From contig NZ_CP163439.1 in assembly GCF_041052385.1 (NCBI RefSeq), positions 10,653,001 to 10,717,000 on the forward strand: DNA of 64,000 nt, read 5' to 3'. Positions 57,839-64,000 of this stretch are shown in pieces (the stretch's first letter is position 1; each line of letters opens with the position of its first letter). The translations under genes were made by a program, and so were the position numbers. This DNA is from Streptomyces sp. R28. GTDB taxonomy: Bacteria; Actinomycetota; Actinomycetes; Streptomycetales; Streptomycetaceae. The notes beneath the pieces are model-generated. The model did no database searches and had not been told where the DNA came from. It saw only the letters and a program-made list of their open reading frames with translations.

Positions 57839-59280
57839 ACGTCGAACGGACCGGCCCGGTCACCTGCGGGCAACTGTCCGTACTGCGCTCCCTGGAGTCG
57901 TACGGACCCACCGGCCAGGCGGTCGCGAACCTGGTGAGTCTGTGGGAGGTGCCGCCGGGCGCCGAAGTGGTGCACGTCGTGGACGCCTGGCAGCGCCTGG
58001 TCGCCCTGCACGAGTCATTGCGCACCACGTATGTCACGGACAACGGCAGGCCTGTTCAAGTGGTCCGCGCGCCTCACGCGGTTCCCGTCCCCTCGGTCGA
58101 AGTGGCGGAAGCGACCGAGGCGGCCACGAGGGCGGTGGCCGCCGAATGGGCGGCGGAGCCGGTCGACATTCACGAAGGACCGCCCTGGCGCGCCTTCGTG
58201 GCGGTACACCAGGGGATTCCGCTGTACCTGGTCACCGTCATCCATCACATCGCCGCGGACAACGGCGCCCTGCACGTCCTGTTGCACCAGTTCCGCCGAC
58301 TCGTCGACGGAGACGTTCTGGGGCCGCAGGTGAGCCCCGTGGACCTGGCGCTCTCCCAGCGAACCGACACCGAGATCGCGCGTGCCGCGAGCCACTGGGC
58401 CCGCAACTGGGGCTCCTTCGAGCCGGCGGACCGGCACCACGGGGACACCAGCACACGCCGGCGCGCCACGATCTACAGCAGGGAAGGGCTGAGCGCCGCC
58501 CAGGCCGTCTCGCGGCGCACCGGCGTGTCGGTTCAGTCGATACTGCTCGCCGTGGGCAGCCTCGCACTCGCCAGGCTCAAACAGCGCGACCGGATCACGC
58601 TGGGGCTCATGACCGCGAACCGGCTCCACGAACCATGGGCATCGCTGGTGAGTTCGCTGAACCAATGCGTCCCGCTGCCGATACGGATCGACGACGACAT
58701 GTCACCGGACATGTTCCTGCGCACCACGTACCACGCCTGTATGAACGCCTATCTGCACGGCTGTTTCGATGTGGACGTCCTCAGGGACGAGCTGAACGAG
58801 GGCGGGCACCAGGAGACGGACCCGACCTACTTCTCCTCCCATTACAACTTTCTCGGTCAGGGCGACGGCGAACCGTCGGCCGACTCTCCCGCGCGGACCA
58901 CCGTCGCCTGGCGCACGTCCAAGCAACGGATCGGCCCCAACTTCCATCTCGCCGCGGCGGTGGAGAGCGGACTCTTCATCGGCGTGGGCGGCAGCACCGA
59001 ATTCCTGCCCGGCAACCTGCCGGCGGTCCTGGCCGCCTCGATCGAGGGCGGGCTGATGACCCTGGCGGAGAATCCCCCCGATTCGCTGCGCGGACTGCGA
59101 CTCGATCCGCGCCGCGACATCGGGGGCCTTGAACCGTCAGAAGTCGACGCAGACACACCGCTTGCTTCGCGTCATGCCGATGCCTCCTCTCTCCCCGGCG
59201 CCAGTACTGAGGCCGGCGTGCGTAGATCGAACGGCAAGCATTATTCGCAGATTTCGATCGAAGGGGAAGACCGAGGTTGA
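57835..59280 (+). CDS. stand-alone condensation-like protein
   Basis: 481 residues. Condensation fold with C1-like VTCGQLSVLRSLES, LVALHESLRTTYV near 60, and the active-site motif IHHIAADNGA near 140: both His and the Asp are kept and the Gly becomes Asn. TLGLMTANRLHEPWASLV near 255 matches the later core. No carrier is attached. GTG overlaps the thioesterase stop. A complete catalytic His makes it a good candidate for a trans-acting amide- or ester-forming enzyme. The acyl donor could be the free carrier protein encoded at 62916. The 40-residue tail (after LEPSEVDADT) looks disordered. Confidence 0.82.
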   Translation: MNVERTGPVTCGQLSVLRSLESYGPTGQAVANLVSLWEVPPGAEVVHVVDAWQRLVALHESLRTTYVTDNGRPVQVVRAPHAVPVPSVEVAEATEAATRAVAAEWAAEPVDIHEGPPWRAFVAVHQGIPLYLVTVIHHIAADNGALHVLLHQFRRLVDGDVLGPQVSPVDLALSQRTDTEIARAASHWARNWGSFEPADRHHGDTSTRRRATIYSREGLSAAQAVSRRTGVSVQSILLAVGSLALARLKQRDRITLGLMTANRLHEPWASLVSSLNQCVPLPIRIDDDMSPDMFLRTTYHACMNAYLHGCFDVDVLRDELNEGGHQETDPTYFSSHYNFLGQGDGEPSADSPARTTVAWRTSKQRIGPNFHLAAAVESGLFIGVGGSTEFLPGNLPAVLAASIEGGLMTLAENPPDSLRGLRLDPRRDIGGLEPSEVDADTPLASRHADASSLPGASTEAGVRRSNGKHYSQISIEGEDRG

Positions 59281-61100
59281 GGACCGCAACGAAGGCGCAG
59301 GCCCGGCCACTTGGCCGTCCCGCCGGCGCGGCCGGCGCTCTGACCGACCCCGCGGCGCATCCGGGAACTCCGGACATCCGCGGGCCACTGCGGTACATAT
59401 GGTGGCTGGTTGCCAGCCAGTCGAAGCGGGTGGCGGGCGGTGCGCTGCTGGGCAGCAGCTGGATGGTCGGGCTGATGCTGCCGCCCTACCTGCTCTCACG
59501 GGCCATCGACGACGGACTGACCGCCGGTGACACCACGGCACTCGTCAACTGGAGCGGCGCCATACTGGCCGTCGGCCTGCTGAACGCCTGGTTCGCCATC
59601 ATGCGGCACCGCACGATGACGAGGATCCGCATGGACGCGGCGTTCCGTTCCGTGCGCGTCGTGACGGAGCACGTCACCCGGCTCGGCGCCATGCTGCCCC
59701 GACGCGTCTCGTTGGGCGAGGTGTTCACCATCGGCTTCGACGACATCGCGCAGATCGCGAATGTCCTCACCATCACCGGCCCGGGCTTCGGCGCCGTGGT
59801 CGCCTACGCCGTCGTAGCCGTCCTGCTGTTCACCATCTCCCCGCTGCTGGCCGTGCTCGTCCTGCTCGGAGTGCCGGTACTGGTCGTCCTGGTCGGCCCG
59901 CTGCTGGGCCGGCTGCGAGGAGCGGAGTCGACCTACCGGGAGCACTCCGGGCGACTCACCTCCCGCCTGATCGACATGACGGAAGGGCTGCGCGTACTCA
60001 ACGGCATCGGGGGCAAGGACGCCTACGCCGAGCGCCACCGCAGCCACTCGCGGACGTTGCAGGCCGAGGGCTACCGCGTCGGTGCCATGACCAGCTGGGT
60101 CCAAGCGCTCGGCGTCGGACTGCCCGCCGTGTTCCTCGCCGCGGTGACGTGGGTGGCGGCGCGGCTGGTCGCCGAGGGCAGCATCAGCGCGGGCGAACTC
60201 GTCTCGGTCTACGGCTATGCGGCGGTGCTCGTGGTCCCGGTGTCGTTCTTCATTGAGGGGGCGTACGACCTGAACCACGGCGTGGTGGCGGGGCGTCGGC
60301 TCATCCGCTTCCTGGCCCTGGAACCGTACACGGCCGATCCCGAAGCCGGACTCGACGCCCCCGGGCAGGACGCCGTACTGCACGATCCCGCCTCGGGTGT
60401 GGAGGTGAGGCCCGGGCAGTTCACCGCTCTGGTCAGCGCGCGTTCCGCGGACTCCGTGGCCGTGGTGGAACGTCTCGGCCGCTTCGCCGAGTCGGACGCC
60501 ACCTGGGGCGGTGTCCCTCTGGCGAGGATCGCGCTGCGCCAGGTCCGCGAACGCATCCTGGTCGCCGAGAACGAGGCCGCCCTGTTCCCCGGCACGTTGT
60601 CCGACGTCGTTCGCGGTCGCTCGGAGGGGGATCCCGACCGTGTGGACCGCGCGGTCGACTCCGCGATGGCCCGCGACATCGTGCAGGGACTTCCCGACGG
60701 ATACGACTCCCTCGTCCAGTCAGGGGGACGCAATCTCTCAGGAGGCCAGCGCCAGCGCGTCCGGCTGGCACGCGCGCTGCTCGCCGAACCGGAGGTGCTG
60801 ATGGCCCTGGAGCCCACCTCCGCGGTCGATGCGCACACCGAGGCGGCCGTCGCGGCACGGCTGTACGCCCACCGCGAAGGGCGTACGACAGTGGTGACCA
60901 CCACCTCACCGCTGCTGCTCGACCGGGCCGACGTCGTCTGCTTCCTCGTCGACGGACGGCTGGTCGCCACCGGGCCCCACAGCCGGCTCCTGGCCACATA
61001 CCCCGACTACCGGCGCCTCGTCTCCCGGGGCCTTGACGAGTCTGCCGACGACGCCGAGAGCGACGCTCCCGGCCACACGGCACAGGAGAACGTACGATGA
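59277..61100 (+). CDS. ABC exporter half, degenerate ATP-binding motifs
   Basis: 607 residues, an N-terminal six-helix membrane domain plus nucleotide-binding domain. The Walker A region reads LVSARSADSVAVV with no GxxGxGK[ST]. Walker B reads VLMALEPTSAVD, lacking the Asp-Glu pair. The signature NLSGGQRQRVRLARA is perfect. Such a half cannot hydrolyse ATP alone and is expected to pair with the next gene product. TTG 59277 overlaps the condensation gene stop (TTGA). Role: export of the product or self-resistance. Confidence 0.9.
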   Translation: MRTATKAQARPLGRPAGAAGALTDPAAHPGTPDIRGPLRYIWWLVASQSKRVAGGALLGSSWMVGLMLPPYLLSRAIDDGLTAGDTTALVNWSGAILAVGLLNAWFAIMRHRTMTRIRMDAAFRSVRVVTEHVTRLGAMLPRRVSLGEVFTIGFDDIAQIANVLTITGPGFGAVVAYAVVAVLLFTISPLLAVLVLLGVPVLVVLVGPLLGRLRGAESTYREHSGRLTSRLIDMTEGLRVLNGIGGKDAYAERHRSHSRTLQAEGYRVGAMTSWVQALGVGLPAVFLAAVTWVAARLVAEGSISAGELVSVYGYAAVLVVPVSFFIEGAYDLNHGVVAGRRLIRFLALEPYTADPEAGLDAPGQDAVLHDPASGVEVRPGQFTALVSARSADSVAVVERLGRFAESDATWGGVPLARIALRQVRERILVAENEAALFPGTLSDVVRGRSEGDPDRVDRAVDSAMARDIVQGLPDGYDSLVQSGGRNLSGGQRQRVRLARALLAEPEVLMALEPTSAVDAHTEAAVAARLYAHREGRTTVVTTTSPLLLDRADVVCFLVDGRLVATGPHSRLLATYPDYRRLVSRGLDESADDAESDAPGHTAQENVR

Positions 61101-62890
61101 ACCACGCGGCGACCTCAACCGACCGAGAGCCTCTCATAGCCGGCCGGCCGCGGATTCTGCGTGCCGCCGCCGAACTCGTACGCCAGGACCGAACGGCCTT
61201 TGTCGCCATGGTGCTCCTCAACGCGCTGGCGGTAGGAGCGGGCCTGGTCGGGCCATGGCTTCTCGGCCGGATCATCGACGAGGTGCGCGGTGGCGCGGGA
61301 GTCGGCACGGTGGACCGGCTGGCAGCGCTGATCCTGGCCGCCTCGCTCGCCCAACTGCTCCTCGTCCGTTACGCGCGCCGGGTGGGATATCGCTTCGGCG
61401 AACGCACACTGGCCCGCGTGCGTGAGCGGTTCGTCGAGCGGATCCTCGCCCTTCCCGTCCCCGTGGTGGAACGGGTCGGCACCGGCGACCTGGCGGTCCG
61501 CGGTACCGCCGACATCGGTGCGGTCGGAACGGCCATGCGTGACGCCGGGCCGGACGTCTTCATCGCCTTGATCCAGGTACCGCTCATCCTCGGCGTGGTC
61601 TTCCTGGCCAGCCCGCTGCTCGGGGTCTGCGGGGTCGTCGGTTTCGCCGGGATCGCCGTTGCCGTGCGCTGGTACCTGCGCCGTGCCCACCCCGCCTATC
61701 TGGCGGAGGGGGAGGCCAATTCGGCCCTGGCCGAACAACTGTCCGGTGCCGCTGCCGGAGCACGAACCATCGAGGCGTTCGGGCTGGAACAACAGCAGAT
61801 CGCGCACTGCCTCGAACGGATCGACACCTGCTACCGGACGCGCATGCGGACGCTGCACCTGCGCTCGGTCCTCTTCCCGGCCGTCGACGTCTCCTACGTC
61901 ATCCCGGTGGTCGGCGTCCTCCTGGTCGGCGGCGTGCTGTACGAGCACGACATGGTCAGCCTCGGCGCGCTGACCGCCTCCGTCCTGTGGCTGCGCCAGC
62001 TCTCCCAGCCGCTGGACACACTCCTGCAGTGGCTGGAACTCCTGCAGCGCAGCGAGGCCTCGTTCGCCCGCGTGGAGGGCATCGGCGTGCTGCTCGACGC
62101 CCAGGGGCAGACCGCCCCCACGGCGCCCGGCGCGGAGCCGGTCGACGACCGTATCGAGCTGACGCGCGTGCGCTATTCCTACGACGGTGCGCACGACGTC
62201 GTACGGGACGTCGACCTGACCGTACGGCCCGGTGAACGGCTTGTCCTGGTGGGGCCGTCCGGAGCGGGCAAGAGCACCTTGAGCAGACTCCTCGCCGGCA
62301 TCGACGTGCCGGACAGCGGGTCGGTGCGCGTCGGCGGGGTCTCACTGTCCGCGCTGCCGCCGGAGCTGCTGCGCCGCCAGGTCGTCCTGGTCACTCAGGA
62401 ACAGCACGTGTTCATAGGGACCCTGCGTGACAACCTGTCCATGGCGGCGCCCACGGCGACGGACGCCGAACTCGCCGAGGCGCTCGCGGCGGTCGGCTGC
62501 GACTGGGCCGCGCAGCTGCCCGACGGCCTGGACACGGAACTCGGCGACGGCGGGCACCACCTCGACGGAGCGCAGGCACAACAACTGAGCCTGGCCCGGG
62601 TTCTCCTGGCCGGCCCGCACACACTGATCCTCGACGAAGCGACAGCGCTGCTCGACCCGCGCAGCGCGCGGCGTACGGAGCGCACCTTGGCAGCGGTGCT
62701 GGACGGACGGACGGTCATCGCCGTCGCCCACCGCCTCCACACCGCCCAGGACGCCGACCGCGTAGCGGTGATGGAGGACGGCCGGCTCACCGAACTCGGC
62801 AGCCACGACGAGCTCGTGGCCGCAGGCGGAGCGTATGCCGGCCTCTGGAACTCGTGGCACGGCCGTTCCGCGGGTGTCTCCTCCTCGTGA
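61097..62890 (+). CDS. ABC exporter half, canonical Walker motifs
   Basis: 597 residues with membrane domain (about 20-310) and nucleotide-binding domain. Walker A LVGPSGAGKSTLSRL near 385 and Walker B HTLILDEATALLD near 510 are intact. The signature is altered to HHLDGAQAQQLSLAR. This is the mirror image of the preceding half. ATG overlaps its stop by 4 bases, so the two are made together as a heterodimer with one good ATP site. Confidence 0.92.
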   Translation: MNHAATSTDREPLIAGRPRILRAAAELVRQDRTAFVAMVLLNALAVGAGLVGPWLLGRIIDEVRGGAGVGTVDRLAALILAASLAQLLLVRYARRVGYRFGERTLARVRERFVERILALPVPVVERVGTGDLAVRGTADIGAVGTAMRDAGPDVFIALIQVPLILGVVFLASPLLGVCGVVGFAGIAVAVRWYLRRAHPAYLAEGEANSALAEQLSGAAAGARTIEAFGLEQQQIAHCLERIDTCYRTRMRTLHLRSVLFPAVDVSYVIPVVGVLLVGGVLYEHDMVSLGALTASVLWLRQLSQPLDTLLQWLELLQRSEASFARVEGIGVLLDAQGQTAPTAPGAEPVDDRIELTRVRYSYDGAHDVVRDVDLTVRPGERLVLVGPSGAGKSTLSRLLAGIDVPDSGSVRVGGVSLSALPPELLRRQVVLVTQEQHVFIGTLRDNLSMAAPTATDAELAEALAAVGCDWAAQLPDGLDTELGDGGHHLDGAQAQQLSLARVLLAGPHTLILDEATALLDPRSARRTERTLAAVLDGRTVIAVAHRLHTAQDADRVAVMEDGRLTELGSHDELVAAGGAYAGLWNSWHGRSAGVSSS

Positions 62891-62915
62891 TCCGTCGACA
62901 GCATGGGAGCCGCTG

Positions 62916-63266
62916 ATGCGCGCAGAAGGCCTCGTACCGGAGGAAGACACCGCCGAAGCACAAACGCTGCGACGGCTGTTCGCCGAGATCCTGGGCATCG
63001 CGTCCGTCGGGCCCGACGACAGCTTCATCGCCCTGGGCGGGGACAGCGTCACCATGCTGCGCCTGGTCACCCGGGCCCGCGGGGCCGGCTTGGAGATCGG
63101 CATCGAGGACGTCTTCGAGTCCGGAACGGTGGGCCAGCTGGCAGCTGTGGCGCGGGCCGCCGGAAACGGGGCGGCCGGGCCCCCTGCGGCCATGGAGCCT
63201 TCCGCGGACATGACGCCGCCGAGCCAGGACGAACTCGACGACATCGCCGCGGAGATGAGGGGGTAG
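62916..63266 (+). CDS. free peptidyl carrier protein with C-terminal tail
   Basis: 116 residues from ATG 62916 (GGGAG 7 bases upstream). Carrier fold with attachment serine in FIALGGDSVTMLRLV near 49, followed by VFESGTVGQLAAV. The last 35 residues (PPAAMEPSADMTPPS..) are a Pro/Ala-rich linker ending in a short acidic helix (DELDDIAAEM), like a docking tail. It is 2 bases upstream of an NRPS that starts directly with a condensation domain, so it is the likely donor carrier for that domain. Confidence 0.88.
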   Translation: MRAEGLVPEEDTAEAQTLRRLFAEILGIASVGPDDSFIALGGDSVTMLRLVTRARGAGLEIGIEDVFESGTVGQLAAVARAAGNGAAGPPAAMEPSADMTPPSQDELDDIAAEMRG

Positions 63267-63268
63267 CC

Positions 63269-64000
63269 GTGTCCCATTCCGACATCGAGGACGTCCTCCC
63301 CGTCACTCCCCTCCAGGAGGGGCTCTACTTCGAGTGGCTGTACCGAGAGGGGGAGGAGGGCTCCTACGTGCTCCAGGACACCCTGGAGTTCGAGGGGGCC
63401 CTCGACCCCGAGCGCCTGGCCGACGCGGCGACGGCCGTGTTCGCCCGGCATCCCGCGCTGCGTTCAGGGTTCTGGATGCGCCCGGGCACGGGACAGCTCG
63501 TGCAGGTCGTGGGCAGAGCTGCGCCGCAGACGGTGACCACCGTGGACCTCACCGGGGTGGTCGAGGAGCGGCGCGAGAGCGAGCTGGCTGCGCTGCTCGC
63601 CGGTGAGCAGCGCAGCCAGCACGAGCTCGCCAAGCCGCCCTTGCTGCGCTGCGTGCTGGTCAGGCTGGGGACCGAACGCCATGTGCTGGCCCTGACGTAC
63701 CATCACATCCTCCTGGACGGCTGGTCGGGCGCCTTGCTGCTGGAGGAGGTCGTCGACGCGTACGGCCATTCCCTTACTCCCGCGGAAGTGACCGCCCTGC
63801 CCAACCCCTACCGGGCGTACGGCTCGTGGCTGGCGGGACAGGACCGGGCGGCGGCCGAGCGGGCCTGGCGCGATCACCTGTCGGGCTACCGCCCCGTTGC
63901 CCGGCTGGCGCCCGGGGCGGTCGGCAACACGGCGCTCGACGCCCGCCACCTGAAGCGCCGGATGGACCGGCACGCCACCGAGCGGCTGCGTGCCTGGACA
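63269..64000 (+). CDS. NRPS, N-terminal condensation domain (continues beyond window)
   Basis: 244 residues visible from GTG 63269, with GAGGGGG upstream overlapping the carrier gene end. The start VLPVTPLQEGLYF is the C1 motif and YHHILLDGWSGA (about residues 146-157) is an intact C3 active site. The protein runs off the right edge in the middle of the condensation domain, so downstream domains are unknown. It accepts its donor presumably from the free carrier protein just upstream. Confidence 0.92.
   Translation, partial: MSHSDIEDVLPVTPLQEGLYFEWLYREGEEGSYVLQDTLEFEGALDPERLADAATAVFARHPALRSGFWMRPGTGQLVQVVGRAAPQTVTTVDLTGVVEERRESELAALLAGEQRSQHELAKPPLLRCVLVRLGTERHVLALTYHHILLDGWSGALLLEEVVDAYGHSLTPAEVTALPNPYRAYGSWLAGQDRAAAERAWRDHLSGYRPVARLAPGAVGNTALDARHLKRRMDRHATERLRAWT

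Noticed and set aside
1..64000. CRISPR arrays, tRNA or rRNA genes, phage attachment sites
   Set aside because: None seen. The only long repeats are PKS modules and insertion-sequence ends.

Overview
The window is high-GC actinobacterial DNA, most likely Streptomyces or a close relative. Signs of this are GTG/TTG starts with GGAGG-type ribosome sites, runs of genes coupled by ATGA/GTGA overlaps, a PucR-type regulator, DUF6192/RacP-like genes, and F420-type and modular NRPS/PKS enzymes. All calls were made by reading the sequence, and no database search was run.

Layout. (1) 1-3.2 kb holds ordinary flanking genes: a fatty-acid desaturase/ferredoxin-reductase pair, a divergent PucR regulator and a DUF6907-like remnant. 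(2) 3.3-8.4 kb is an ISAs1-type transposase gene split by a 3.8-kb IS5-type element. That element carries four passenger genes, including an alpha/beta hydrolase, and leaves terminal inverted repeats and a TGA target duplication. (3) 8.45-13.1 kb (minus strand) is a coupled three-gene cassette of adenylation-carrier didomain, lysine-2,3-aminomutase-like radical SAM enzyme and stand-alone condensation protein. It matches the beta-lysine activation and transfer logic of viomycin and capreomycin. (4) 13.6-17.0 kb (plus) is an oxidative operon of Rieske oxygenase, MAO-like amine oxidase and F420/LLM oxidoreductase, facing an MFS exporter and a carrier-like protein without the phosphopantetheine serine. 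(5) 18.8-26.2 kb is a gene graveyard: one intact condensation-like gene among fragments of IS630, IS481/IS3-like, ISAs1 and IS5 transposases, an SDR, a GH29 fucosidase, an alcohol dehydrogenase and a GH1 glucosidase. (6) 26.2-54.1 kb (minus) is an assembly line. A starter NRPS (degenerate C, then A-T with an Asp-like code) is followed by four PKS proteins (three KS-AT-KR-ACP and one KS-AT-DH-KR-ACP). After these come a hydroxyacyl-CoA-dehydrogenase-like enzyme, a small ACP, an aminoacyl-tRNA-synthetase-like amino acid:carrier-protein ligase and an unusual T-C-AT protein. (7) 54.7-64.0 kb (plus) is the divergent operon: threonine-synthase-like PLP enzyme, acyl-CoA dehydrogenase, type II thioesterase, condensation-like protein, heterodimeric ABC exporter, free carrier protein, and an NRPS that runs off the window.

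How the genes fit together (inference). The discrete ACP, ligase, hydroxyacyl dehydrogenase and acyl-CoA dehydrogenase form a complete set for an aminomalonyl-ACP extender unit, with an aaRS-like enzyme replacing the adenylation domain used in zwittermicin biosynthesis. The T-C-AT protein, whose AT lacks the usual malonyl or methylmalonyl motif, is the natural candidate to use it. Beta-lysine would be added by the left-hand cassette, with tailoring by the oxidases. The product would be a cationic NRPS-PKS hybrid that I cannot match to a known compound. No pathway-specific regulator lies in the window.

Quality warning. The second, third and fourth PKS genes are near-identical tandem copies. 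They are full of homopolymer-length indels, and each indel checked is in frame in a sister copy. These frameshifts are more likely consensus errors than gene death, and the repeat number itself should be confirmed.
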